Assembly: GCF_011045165.1 (NCBI RefSeq)
Contig: NZ_JAAKZI010000039.1
Location: 1 to 34,037 of the forward strand
Origin: Arthrobacter silviterrae
GTDB lineage: Bacteria; Actinomycetota; Actinomycetes; Actinomycetales; Micrococcaceae
Reading direction: 5' to 3'
DNA: 34,037 nt
The number at the start of each line of letters is the position of its first letter. Position 1 is the stretch's first letter. The notes beneath the pieces are model-generated. The model made no database searches, had not been told where the DNA came from, and worked only from the letters and a program-made list of their open reading frames with translations. Shown piece after piece: positions 8,199-16,018 of this stretch. Made by a program: the position numbers and the translations under genes.

Positions 8199-8987
8199 GT
8201 GAGCAACCCCGTCTTCTACGCCACGCCGGAGGAACTCGCGCCACTTGCCGCCGGCGGAACGTTCACCTTGGGCGGGGCGGAGGGCCGCCACGCCGCCACC
8301 GTCAAGCGCCTCACCCCGGGTGAGCCTGTGGACCTGTGCGACGGCGCAGGGTTGCGGCTGGTCTGCACCGTCACGGCTGCTGCCGGGGACCAGTTGGGGG
8401 TGCGGGTCGAGCACGTGCTCCCAACCCCCCGGGAACCGTTTGAGCTGGTGCTGGTACAGGCCCTGGCCAAGGCTGACCGGGACGAACTCGCCATTGAAAC
8501 GGCCACGGAGTTGGGTGTGGACGGCGTCGTCCCCTGGCAGGCCGAGAGGTCCATTGTCCGCTGGAAGATGGACAAGGCCGTCAAGGGCCCTGCCAAATGG
8601 CGCAATGTGGTGGCCACGGCCGCCAAGCAGGCCCGGCGCTCGCGCATCCCCTGGGTTGGCGAACTGGTGGGCACGGCAGGGCTGGTGGAGCTGATTGCCT
8701 CGTCAGGGCTTGCCTTGGTCCTCCACGAGGATGCTGTGGACTCCTTGCCCGGGTTGGTCCGTGCCTGGCGGGCGGCCCGCGGGCCGGACAGAGGACCGGA
8801 AAGTGGCGGCGAAACAGGCAGGATCGTAATGGTTGTTGGGCCCGAGGGCGGCATGAGTGCCGCCGAGGTCCGCACGTTCATTGACGCCGGAGCGCACACT
8901 GCCCTGCTGGGCACGCATGTCCTGAGGTCGTCCACTGCCGGACCGGCCGCCGTCGTGCTGCTGAGCCAGGAACTGGGCCGCTGGTAG
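8199..8987 (+). CDS. rsmE: 16S rRNA m3U1498 methyltransferase RsmE
   Basis: The product is 262 residues, a SPOUT-class methyltransferase that uses SAM to methylate N3 of U1498 in the decoding centre of 16S rRNA. The N-terminal PUA-like part contains FTLGGAEGRHAATVKRL and VDLCDGAGL. The SPOUT part has QALAKADRDELAIETATELGV and the knot signature VGPEGGMSAAEV followed by LLGTHVLRSSTAGPAA, which forms the SAM site. The start is GTG at 8199, two bases after the dnaJ stop, so it is almost certainly translated from the same transcript. It converges on the lipoprotein gene with only 14 bp between stops and no room for a separate terminator. Confidence 0.95.
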   Translation: MSNPVFYATPEELAPLAAGGTFTLGGAEGRHAATVKRLTPGEPVDLCDGAGLRLVCTVTAAAGDQLGVRVEHVLPTPREPFELVLVQALAKADRDELAIETATELGVDGVVPWQAERSIVRWKMDKAVKGPAKWRNVVATAAKQARRSRIPWVGELVGTAGLVELIASSGLALVLHEDAVDSLPGLVRAWRAARGPDRGPESGGETGRIVMVVGPEGGMSAAEVRTFIDAGAHTALLGTHVLRSSTAGPAAVVLLSQELGRW

Positions 8988-9001
8988 ATCTTGCCGGCGG
9001 C

Positions 9002-10048
9002 TCAGTGGCCGGTCAGCGTCACGACCTTGGTGTCCACGCCCGCCCGGCCGTTGGGGGCCTTGGGGTCCGCGATGAACACTGAGAGCTCGTAGCTTCCCAG
9101 CGGGGGAACCACATTGAAGTTGAACGTTCCCAGCTTGTCGGGCCCCTGCGGGATGGCCACCGTGCCTGTGAGCACTGCGCCGGACGCCTTGCCGTTCACC
9201 ATCGGGGCCAGGGCCCAGCCCAATGTCCCCGACGGGGACATGGCCTGCCCTGACACCTTGAGGGGGAGAGTTTTGAAGGTGGCACCGTTGCCGGGGTCAA
9301 CGATCCACACGGGCGCCACAAAACCCGCATCGCGCGTCAACGGTTTTGTCAGCGGGACGTGGCCGAACGCCTGGTAGCCGGTGTGCCCGTCCACCAGGAC
9401 GGAGACCTGGACCGTGGCGGCGGGATCGATCAGTCCAGCCATGGATGCGGCTGCCGTGGCCGTGTACACCAGCTGGGCAATGGAGCGCTGGGCAATCCCG
9501 GTGTCCACTTTCTGCGCGAAAGCATCCGAGGACACATCCACCGTGATGACATTCTTGGCCGAGATCGAGGCGCCAATCCGCGATGGCTTGTCCCAGACCG
9601 AAAAATAGTCCGGGTCCTTGGGCTTGGTCGTCATCATGGCCCGTAGGGCGGCAACAATCGGATCGTCGGTGCCGGGCGTTGGCTGGAACTCGCGGTACAA
9701 ATACACAGCGTCGTTGCTGTGCCCCAGCCAATACACGGGGCTGGTTTGGGTGGTGGTGGGAGTTTCCAGGGGTGCGCTGGTGGTCAGTCCTGTTGCCGAG
9801 CTGCCGGCCGTCGAGGGCATCACGGCGTCCTTGGGGCTCACGGTACCCGCCGTGCAGCCCGTGGCTGCCAGGACGGCGCCCAATGCAAGGGCCGCCCAGG
9901 CCGCGTGGTGCCCCACCGCGTGGCGGTTGCGCCGCGCCGTCCCCCGGGAAGCACGCCGAAACTGCTCCACGGGCTCGCCGGACGGCGCTTGTGGACGGGG
10001 CAGAAAGTCAGGCATGCGGGTAACTGGCTCGCTTAAAATAGAAGTCAT
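9002..10048 (-). CDS. GerMN/Gmad2-domain lipoprotein
   Basis: The product is 348 residues. After a polar, Arg-rich N-terminus there is a hydrophobic stretch (AAWALALGAVLA) and a lipobox-like AATGC, consistent with a lipid-anchored exported protein. A Ser/Thr linker follows. The middle part (PVYWLGHSNDAVYLYREF through SVLVDGHTGYQAFGHV) fits the GerMN domain. The C-terminal ~90 residues (APVWIVDPGNGATFKTLPLKVSG through GSYELSVFIADP) fit the immunoglobulin-like Gmad2 domain. Both domains were first described in spore germination proteins but are widespread in non-spore-forming actinobacteria; the role here is unknown. The start is uncertain: ATG at 10048 lies 11 nt after a TATCCT box (10060-10065), and ATG at 10015 is an alternative. 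It is divergent from phoH. Confidence 0.8.
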   Translation of the reverse strand: MTSILSEPVTRMPDFLPRPQAPSGEPVEQFRRASRGTARRNRHAVGHHAAWAALALGAVLAATGCTAGTVSPKDAVMPSTAGSSATGLTTSAPLETPTTTQTSPVYWLGHSNDAVYLYREFQPTPGTDDPIVAALRAMMTTKPKDPDYFSVWDKPSRIGASISAKNVITVDVSSDAFAQKVDTGIAQRSIAQLVYTATAAASMAGLIDPAATVQVSVLVDGHTGYQAFGHVPLTKPLTRDAGFVAPVWIVDPGNGATFKTLPLKVSGQAMSPSGTLGWALAPMVNGKASGAVLTGTVAIPQGPDKLGTFNFNVVPPLGSYELSVFIADPKAPNGRAGVDTKVVTLTGH

Positions 10049-10059
10049 GAATGAGGGTC

Positions 10060-10065
10060 AGGATA
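10060..10065 (-). promoter_or_regulatory. Possible -10 box of the lipoprotein gene
   Basis: TATCCT on the minus strand lies 11 nt before the ATG at 10048. It would give a very short 5' leader of about 4-5 nt. No Shine-Dalgarno is visible. Confidence 0.35.
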
Positions 10066-10249
10066 TGTTCCGGGAATGGCCGGACCACGTTCCGGGCGCC
10101 CCCCTGGCTCCGATCCTCCAAATAGCTTGGCACATGAAAGGCCGGGATTGCCCGGGAACGGCAACTTCACAGTGAACTGAAACCGTATCGAGACACTTTG
10201 GGTGCTTACCGGGGCGGGCCTGCAAGGGCAGAACGGGGGTGCCGTGCAC

Positions 10250-10298
10250 TAAGATTAAACGCAGCAATAGTTGAACAGTGCAGCCGGCAAGCCGCCGG
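10250..10298 (+). promoter_or_regulatory. Possible phoH promoter and leader hairpin
   Basis: TAAGAT (10250-10255) is a plausible -10 box, with no clear -35. A small hairpin follows: CCGGC (10284-10288), loop AAGCC, GCCGG (10294-10298). It sits just before an AAGGAG at 10306-10311. The remainder of the 10049-10339 gap shows only an 11-nt palindrome TTCACAGTGAA (10166-10176), which could be an operator. Confidence 0.25.
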
Positions 10299-10339
10299 TC
10301 CTACGAAGGAGCGATTGAAGGCCCGGGACGGCCGAACAT

Positions 10340-11467
10340 ATGCCAGAAACTACAGCCAGCCGGCATGACGAGTTTGCCGATGCGGAACGCGGCGGCGATT
10401 TTCCGCACTCCGTGGACGGCATGCGTACGGAAATAGTGAATTTTGCCTCGGGGGAGCAGATGGTGGCCACGCTCGGTGCCGGGGATGAAGGACTGCGGAT
10501 GGTGGAAAGCCTGTATCCGGCTGTTTCCTTTTTGGCCCGCGGCAACGTCCTGACCATCACCGGCCCGCAGGCTGTGGTCCCGCGGATCATGCACCTCATG
10601 GAGGAAGCCCGCGGCATGGTCTCCCGGCACTCCACCATGAGTGCCGCCGTCTGGGAGCAACTTGTCACCATGCTCAGGTCTCGCCCGGATGCCTCGCCTG
10701 TTGACATCTTGACCTATGACATCCTGACGAGCCGCGGCCGCACCATCCGTCCCAAGACGCTCAACCAAAAGAATTATGTGGACGCCATTGACCGCAACAC
10801 GGTGGTGTTCGGCATTGGCCCCGCGGGTACCGGCAAGACCTACCTGGCCATGGCCAAGGCCGTCCAGGCGCTCCAGCACAAGGAGGTCAGCCGGATCATC
10901 CTGACACGGCCGGCCGTGGAGGCGGGCGAACGGCTCGGTTTCCTGCCGGGGACCCTGAACGACAAGATCGACCCCTACCTGCGCCCCCTTTACGACGCCT
11001 TGCACGACATGATGGACCCGGAAACCATTCCGCGGCTCATGGCCGCCGGCACCATCGAAGTGGCCCCATTGGCCTACATGCGCGGACGCACGCTCAACGA
11101 TGCCTTCATCATCCTGGACGAGGCACAAAACACCACGCCCGAACAAATGAAAATGTTCCTCACCCGGCTCGGGTTTGGGTCCAAGATTGTAGTCACCGGC
11201 GACATCACCCAGGTGGACCTGCCCAGCGGCACCCGCTCCGGCCTGCGGGTCGTGGAGGAAATCCTGGCGGAAGTCGATGACGTTGTCTTTTCCATCCTCG
11301 ATGCCGCGGACGTGGTCCGGCACCGCCTGGTGGGGGACATCGTCCGCGCCTACAACGACTGGGACGAGGCACACCAGACCCTGGTCCAGCCGCACGTCAC
11401 CGCCCTCCGCACCCACCGCCCCCACACGGCCCCGGCCAACCCCGACCCCAAGGACCCGCACAGCTGA
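10340..11467 (+). CDS. phoH: PhoH-family ATPase
   Basis: The product is 375 residues, a cytoplasmic P-loop ATPase of the PhoH/PhoL type. Its genetic linkage to ybeY is widespread and suggests a role in RNA or ribosome metabolism. An N-terminal RNA-binding-like region (30-110) precedes Walker A GIGPAGTGKT (158-167), a TRPAVEAGERLGFLPG block, Walker B AFIILDEAQN (255-264) and the sensor-like VVTGDITQVDLP. The C-terminal ~30 residues are His/Pro/Thr-rich. ATG at 10340 is the only start between an upstream in-frame stop (10316) and the conserved region, apart from ATG at 10421. Its ribosome-binding site is weak, since the good AAGGAG (10306-10311) is about 30 nt upstream. It is the first gene of phoH-ybeY-CorC-era. 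Confidence 0.93.
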   Translation: MPETTASRHDEFADAERGGDFPHSVDGMRTEIVNFASGEQMVATLGAGDEGLRMVESLYPAVSFLARGNVLTITGPQAVVPRIMHLMEEARGMVSRHSTMSAAVWEQLVTMLRSRPDASPVDILTYDILTSRGRTIRPKTLNQKNYVDAIDRNTVVFGIGPAGTGKTYLAMAKAVQALQHKEVSRIILTRPAVEAGERLGFLPGTLNDKIDPYLRPLYDALHDMMDPETIPRLMAAGTIEVAPLAYMRGRTLNDAFIILDEAQNTTPEQMKMFLTRLGFGSKIVVTGDITQVDLPSGTRSGLRVVEEILAEVDDVVFSILDAADVVRHRLVGDIVRAYNDWDEAHQTLVQPHVTALRTHRPHTAPANPDPKDPHS

Positions 11468-11940
11468 TGAGCATCGAAATCAACAATGAATCCGGCGTTT
11501 CAGTCCGTGAAGAGGAACTTGTCAAGCTGGTGCGGCACATCCTGACACAAATGCATGTCCACCCGGAGACGGAAGTGTCCATCATCATGGCGGACGTGGA
11601 AAACATGGAAAAGCTCCACCTGGAGTGGATGGATGAGCCCGGTCCCACGGACGTCCTTTCCTTCCCCATGGACGAGCTGCGGCCCGGCACAACGGAACAG
11701 CCCACCCCCGCCGGCCTGCTCGGTGACATTGTGCTCTGCCCGGTGGTGGCGCAGGAACAGGCCGCCGCCGCGGGGCACTCCATGGAAGAGGAACTGCTGC
11801 TCCTGACAACCCACGGGGTCCTGCACCTTTTGGGCTACGACCACGCAGAACCTGAGGAAAAGGAAGAGATGTTCGGTCTCCAGCGCCAGCTGCTCTCCAG
11901 CTTCCTGGGCCGGGAAGCCCCCCGGGAGACAATGCAGTGA
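11467..11940 (+). CDS. ybeY: Endoribonuclease YbeY (rRNA maturation factor)
   Basis: The product is 157 residues, a zinc-dependent single-strand endoribonuclease involved in 16S rRNA 3'-end maturation and ribosome quality control. The metal motif HxxxHxxxxxH is at His116, His120 and His126 (HGVLHLLGYDH). The upstream family blocks LHLEWMDEPGPTDVLSFPMD and LLGDIVLCP are present. ATG at 11467 overlaps the last base of the phoH TGA, indicating translational coupling. The downstream CorC-like GTG in turn overlaps the ybeY stop. Confidence 0.97.
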   Translation: MSIEINNESGVSVREEELVKLVRHILTQMHVHPETEVSIIMADVENMEKLHLEWMDEPGPTDVLSFPMDELRPGTTEQPTPAGLLGDIVLCPVVAQEQAAAAGHSMEEELLLLTTHGVLHLLGYDHAEPEEKEEMFGLQRQLLSSFLGREAPRETMQ

Positions 11941-13292
11941 CAGCGGTGGCTCTGCCGCTCATGGGGGTGCTCTTCACGGCGATTGCCGCGTTGCTGACCG
12001 CCATTGAATCGGCCCTGAGTTTTTTCCCCAGGCATGACGCGGAAGCCGTTGCCGCCCACAGCCGCGGAACATCGCTGGCGAAAATCCTGGCGGCGCCGCT
12101 CCCGCACCTCAATGCCCTGCGTTTTTGGCGTGTGTGGTTTGAAATGGCGGCCGCCGTGGCGGTGGCCCTCTTTCTGGTCCGGATCCTTGGCAACGAATGG
12201 ATCGCCGGACTCATCGCCACGGTGGTCATGGCTGCCATCGGATTCATCCTGGTGGGGGTTTCCCCGCGACGGTTCGGCCGGCTTCATTCGGCCGCCGTGG
12301 TTGGTCGCAGCGCCTGGCTGGTGCACTTCCTGTGCCGTGTGCTGGGCCCCATGCCCGGCTGGTTTGTGGCCTTGGGCGGACTGCTGTCCAAGGATGCTCC
12401 GGGCAATGACGACGCCTTTGTCACGTCCGAGGAATTCAGGGAATTTGTGGACCGTGCCAACGACTCGGAAATGATCGAGGACAGCGAGGCGGAACTCATC
12501 CACAGCGTGTTCGACCTGGGCGAAACCCTGGTGCGGGCCGTCATGGTGCCGCGCACCGACATTCGCAGCATTGAGCAGGGGTCCACGCTCGAAGCCGCCA
12601 TGGACGTGTTTCTGGACTCCGGGTTCTCCCGCGTCCCCGTCATCGGCGAAAACACGGACCACATCCTGGGCATCCTTTACCTGAAGGATCTGGTCGCCAC
12701 GATGCACCGGCTCGACGGCGGCGACCCCCGGCCCCTGGTGGAAAACCTGGCCCGCAGCGTCCGCTATGTGCCCGAGTCCAAGGCCGTCGACGAACTCCTG
12801 AAGGAACTCCAGCTGGAATCCACCCATGTGGCCATCGTGGTCGACGAATATGGCGGCACGGCCGGCCTGGTGACGCTGGAGGACCTCATCGAGGAAATCG
12901 TGGGGGAGATCGCCGATGAATACGACGCCGTTTCCCCCGAGGTGCAGGGCCTGGGCCAGGGCCGGTACAGGATCCGGGCCCAGATGGGCCTGGATGACTT
13001 TGGTGAACTTTTCGGCCAGGAACTGGACGATGACGAGGTGGACACGGTGGGCGGGCTGCTTGCAAAGGGCCTAGGCCGGATCCCCTCGGTGGGCAGCACA
13101 GTTGACGTCTACGGAATCCGCCTCGTGGCCGAGCGCATGGAAGCGGCACGCAACCGGGTCAGCCATGTCATTGCCTACGCCGTTCCCCCGGTCCGGGCGG
13201 GCAGCAGCTTGGAACAGCCAAACACTTTCGACGGCGGCGCGCCCCTGCGTGACGCCCACATCCACGAAAAACGCAGGAGCAACCATGACTAA
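11937..13292 (+). CDS. HlyC/CorC (CNNM-type) membrane protein with CBS domains
   Basis: The product is 451 residues. The order is an N-terminal CNNM/DUF21 transmembrane region with about four hydrophobic helices (2-22, 63-82, 89-110, 125-150), then two CBS domains. These contain [21 protein letters not shown] with [23 protein letters not shown], and [15 protein letters not shown] with [28 protein letters not shown] given here in parts. A C-terminal CorC_HlyC domain follows ([12 protein letters not shown] to VSHVIAY). Relatives are linked to Mg2+/Co2+ transport or resistance; the older name haemolysin is misleading. The start is GTG at 11937, overlapping the ybeY TGA. The gene overlaps the start of era by eight bases. 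Confidence 0.92.
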   Translation: MTAVALPLMGVLFTAIAALLTAIESALSFFPRHDAEAVAAHSRGTSLAKILAAPLPHLNALRFWRVWFEMAAAVAVALFLVRILGNEWIAGLIATVVMAAIGFILVGVSPRRFGRLHSAAVVGRSAWLVHFLCRVLGPMPGWFVALGGLLSKDAPGNDDAFVTSEEFREFVDRANDSEMIEDSEAELIHSVFDLGETLVRAVMVPRTDIRSIEQGSTLEAAMDVFLDSGFSRVPVIGENTDHILGILYLKDLVATMHRLDGGDPRPLVENLARSVRYVPESKAVDELLKELQLESTHVAIVVDEYGGTAGLVTLEDLIEEIVGEIADEYDAVSPEVQGLGQGRYRIRAQMGLDDFGELFGQELDDDEVDTVGGLLAKGLGRIPSVGSTVDVYGIRLVAERMEAARNRVSHVIAYAVPPVRAGSSLEQPNTFDGGAPLRDAHIHEKRRSNHD

Positions 13293-14250
13293 GCGCAAGG
13301 GTGCGGACGCCATGCCGTCCCCCAAGAAAGATGATTTTCGGGCAGGTTTTGCGGTTTTGGCCGGACGGCCCAACGCCGGGAAGTCCACACTGACCAACGC
13401 CCTGGTGGGCCAGAAGGTGGCCATCACCTCGGCCAAGCCGCAAACCACCCGGCACACCATACGCGGGATAGTCCACAGGGAGTCATTCCAGCTGGTGCTC
13501 GTGGATACGCCGGGGCTGCACCGCCCCCGCACCCTGCTGGGCAAGCGCCTCAATGACCTTGTCGCAGACACTCTGTCCGAGGTTGACGTGATTGGCTTCT
13601 GCCTCCCGGCCAATGAAAAGATCGGTCCCGGTGACAGGTACATTGCCGCCCAGCTGGCCAATGTCGGAAACAAGCCCGTGATTGCCATTGTCACCAAGAC
13701 CGACACCGTGGACCGACAGGCCGTCACCGAACAGCTCATGGCCGTGGACGCACTGGGACGGGAGGTGTTCGGGGAAGCCGGGTTTGCTGACGTCGTGCCG
13801 GTCTCTGCCGTGGAGGACTTCCAGGTCGAGACGCTGGCACGGGTGTTTGCCGGACACCTTCCCCTGTCGCCCGCCCTGTATCCGGACGGTGAACTCACCG
13901 ATGAGCCCGAGGCCGTCATGGTCGCGGAATTGATCCGGGAGGCGGCCCTGGAGGGCGTCCGGGATGAGCTGCCGCACTCCCTGGCCGTGGTGGTGGAGGA
14001 GATCGTGCCCCGCGAGGGGCGCACGGAGGGGCACGAGCTGTTGGACGTTCGCGTGAACCTGTACGTGGAACGGCCGTCCCAGAAGGCGATCATCATCGGC
14101 AAGGGCGGCGCCCGGCTGCGCGAGGTGGGCACCAACGCCCGCAAGGGCATCGAGGCACTGCTGGGCACCAGGATCTACCTCGACCTGCACGTCAAGGTGG
14201 CCAAGGACTGGCAGAGGGACCCCAAGCAGCTCGTCAAGCTGGGGTTCTAG
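13285..14250 (+). CDS. era: GTPase Era (ribosome biogenesis)
   Basis: The product is 321 residues. Era binds the 3' end of 16S rRNA through a KH domain and couples 30S assembly to GTP hydrolysis. G1 GRPNAGKS is at 27-34, G2 includes KPQTTRH (51-57), G3 DTPG is at 74-77, and G4 reads TKTD (137-140) in place of the textbook NKxD. The C-terminal KH domain contains ERPSQKAIIIGKGGARLREV and ends DWQRDPKQLVKLGF, as expected. The start is ATG at 13285 with AGGAG at 13275-13279. An open frame back to 13102 lies within the upstream gene and lacks a site. It is the last gene of the phoH unit. Confidence 0.97.
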   Translation: MTKRKGADAMPSPKKDDFRAGFAVLAGRPNAGKSTLTNALVGQKVAITSAKPQTTRHTIRGIVHRESFQLVLVDTPGLHRPRTLLGKRLNDLVADTLSEVDVIGFCLPANEKIGPGDRYIAAQLANVGNKPVIAIVTKTDTVDRQAVTEQLMAVDALGREVFGEAGFADVVPVSAVEDFQVETLARVFAGHLPLSPALYPDGELTDEPEAVMVAELIREAALEGVRDELPHSLAVVVEEIVPREGRTEGHELLDVRVNLYVERPSQKAIIIGKGGARLREVGTNARKGIEALLGTRIYLDLHVKVAKDWQRDPKQLVKLGF

Positions 14251-14263
14251 CGCGGACGGGTGC

Positions 14264-14286
14264 CCCCGGAACGGCCGTTCATGGGG
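14264..14286 (+). terminator. Weak hairpin after era
   Basis: CCCC (14264-14267) and GGGG (14283-14286) enclose GAAC-GGCC-GTTC (14269-14280). It lies 13 bp past the era stop with no T run. It may be a factor-dependent or weak terminator. Confidence 0.3.
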
Positions 14287-14368
14287 TTCTCAGGCGTGGC
14301 ATGGCGGATGTTCCCAGAGTTCGCCGGTAAACTCGCATGAGTCTTTATTCCCTGCGAAAGGTCCATCC

Positions 14369-15958
14369 ATGGGGCGACGCCGTGCACAAACGGCGGCAGC
14401 CGGTGCTGCCAACGTTCCTCCTGTTGAACCCCAGGGGGACGCCGAGCCTGCCGGACGGCACTTCAAGCCGCGCCACAGGGCCCCGCTGTGGCTGCGCATC
14501 ACGGCAGTGGCCGTGTGTGCCGTCCTGGTGGTGGGCATCGGCAGCGTCGGCTTCTTGTTCATGCACCTCCAGCAAAACGTCACCACGGCACCCCTGAACG
14601 CCGGCGTCGCCCAGCAGAAGGCCACCAAGGAGGACACCGGCTCCCTGCAGATCCTCATTCTGGGCACCGACACGCGGGACGGAAAAAACAGCGAGTACGG
14701 CACGGCCGCCGACTCCACCGGCCAGGGCAATTCCGACGTCATGCTGCTGATGAACATTTCAGCTGACAACTCACAGGTGTCCGTCACGAGCTTCCCGCGC
14801 GACCTGATGGTCCCCATCCCCGCCTGCCGCGACGCCAAAACCGGGACAGTGACGCCGGCGCAGCCCATGGGCCAGCTCAACTCGGCCCTGGCAGCCGGGC
14901 CGGGCTGCACGGTTGCCGCCATCAACGAGCTCACCGGCCTCACCATTGACCACTTCATGCTGGCAGACTTTACCGCCGTGAAGGAGCTCTCCTCCGCATT
15001 GGGCGGCGTGGAGGTCTGCGTGAACCATGCCATGTACGACGTCAACGGCTCATTCCTGAAGCTGCCCAAGGGCAAGAGCCTGGTCCAGGGAGAGCAGGCG
15101 CTGGCATTCCTGCGCACCCGCCACGCATTTGGCGACTCCAGCGACCTGGCCCGCATCAAGGCACAGCAGTACTTCCTTGGCTCCATGGTCCGCAAGGTCA
15201 AGAGCGAAGGCACCCTCACCAACCTGCCGCGCCTGTACACGCTGGCCGACGTCGTCACCAAGAACCTGACCATTGACGAGAACCTGGCAAACGTTCCCGC
15301 CATGATTTCCATCGCCACCCGGCTGTCAAAAATCGACCTCGCCAACGTCGCCTTTGTCACGGTTCCCAATGAGCCCTACGTGGCGGATCCCAACCGGGTC
15401 CAGCTGATGGAACCGGCAGCGGGCCAGTTCTTCTCCGCCCTGCGGCATGACACCGCCCTGACCAAGGCCGCACCCAAGCCGACCACCGCCCCGGCCACTT
15501 CGGCCGCCGGTGCCAGCACGGCACCCGCCACGACGACACCCGCCACGACAGCCCCGGCCAGCCCGACGGCGGCAGCCTACGACAAGGCCATCCAACCCAT
15601 CAGCGTGGCCAATGCCTCCGCCGTTACGGGCCGCGCCGTGGAGCTGCTCAAGTCCTTGGCGGGGGCCGGTTACACGGCGGCCGTGTCGGCCGGGGACGTT
15701 CCGGCACAAAACCAGACGCAGATCCTCTACGGAGCCAACATGGCGGACGTTGCGGCGGACATGGCCACCCTGTTCAAGATCCCCGCCTCTGCCCTCAAGT
15801 CTGACCCTGCCATCAGCGGGCTGCAGATCGTGGTCGGGACCGACTGGACCGCCGGCACGGAATACGGCAAGGTCGTGGTGCCCAAGGACATCGTCTCCAG
15901 CACGGCGGCCCAGGGCAATGAATGCCTGACGGTCAACCCCCTGTACTACACCAACTAA
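14369..15958 (+). CDS. LytR-CpsA-Psr (LCP) family cell-wall ligase with LytR_C domain
   Basis: The product is 529 residues. LCP proteins transfer lipid-linked glycopolymers (teichoic acid, arabinogalactan or similar) to peptidoglycan outside the membrane. It is a type II membrane protein: a basic N-terminus (to about 42), one helix (43-66, ITAVAVCAVLVVGIGSVGF) and a Ser/Thr-rich stretch. The LCP domain has ILILGTDTR, SVTSFPRDLMVPIP, GGVEVCV and LAFLRTRHAFGDSSDLARIKAQQ, with the Arg/Asp residues that bind pyrophosphate. An Ala/Thr/Pro-rich linker (about 370-405) leads to a C-terminal LytR_C domain. The start is ATG at 14369 with GAAAGG about 8 nt upstream. TAAACT (14328-14333) is a possible -10 box. 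Confidence 0.93.
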   Translation: MGRRRAQTAAAGAANVPPVEPQGDAEPAGRHFKPRHRAPLWLRITAVAVCAVLVVGIGSVGFLFMHLQQNVTTAPLNAGVAQQKATKEDTGSLQILILGTDTRDGKNSEYGTAADSTGQGNSDVMLLMNISADNSQVSVTSFPRDLMVPIPACRDAKTGTVTPAQPMGQLNSALAAGPGCTVAAINELTGLTIDHFMLADFTAVKELSSALGGVEVCVNHAMYDVNGSFLKLPKGKSLVQGEQALAFLRTRHAFGDSSDLARIKAQQYFLGSMVRKVKSEGTLTNLPRLYTLADVVTKNLTIDENLANVPAMISIATRLSKIDLANVAFVTVPNEPYVADPNRVQLMEPAAGQFFSALRHDTALTKAAPKPTTAPATSAAGASTAPATTTPATTAPASPTAAAYDKAIQPISVANASAVTGRAVELLKSLAGAGYTAAVSAGDVPAQNQTQILYGANMADVAADMATLFKIPASALKSDPAISGLQIVVGTDWTAGTEYGKVVVPKDIVSSTAAQGNECLTVNPLYYTN

Positions 15959-15980
15959 CGCACACCAACTCAGGCAATGC

Positions 15981-16014
15981 CGGTGCCGTCCTCGCTGCGG
16001 CGGGGAAGGCACCG
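15981..16014. terminator. Hairpin between convergent LCP and M13 genes
   Basis: CGGTGCC (15981-15987) is perfectly complementary to GGCACCG (16008-16014) across a 20-nt loop. It lies between two convergent stops and could serve both. There is no T run on either strand, so confidence is low. Confidence 0.35.
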
Positions 16015-16018
16015 TGCT

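Noticed and set aside
11937-13292. Haemolysin or virulence function for the HlyC/CorC-like gene
   Set aside because: The name is historical. The CNNM-CBS-CorC domain order and the housekeeping neighbourhood suggest an ion-related membrane protein.
13421-13425. TKTD in Era as a defective GTPase G4 motif
   Set aside because: The position-matched TKxD form still offers Lys and Asp for guanine recognition, and the rest of the protein is intact. To my knowledge this variant is common in actinobacterial Era.
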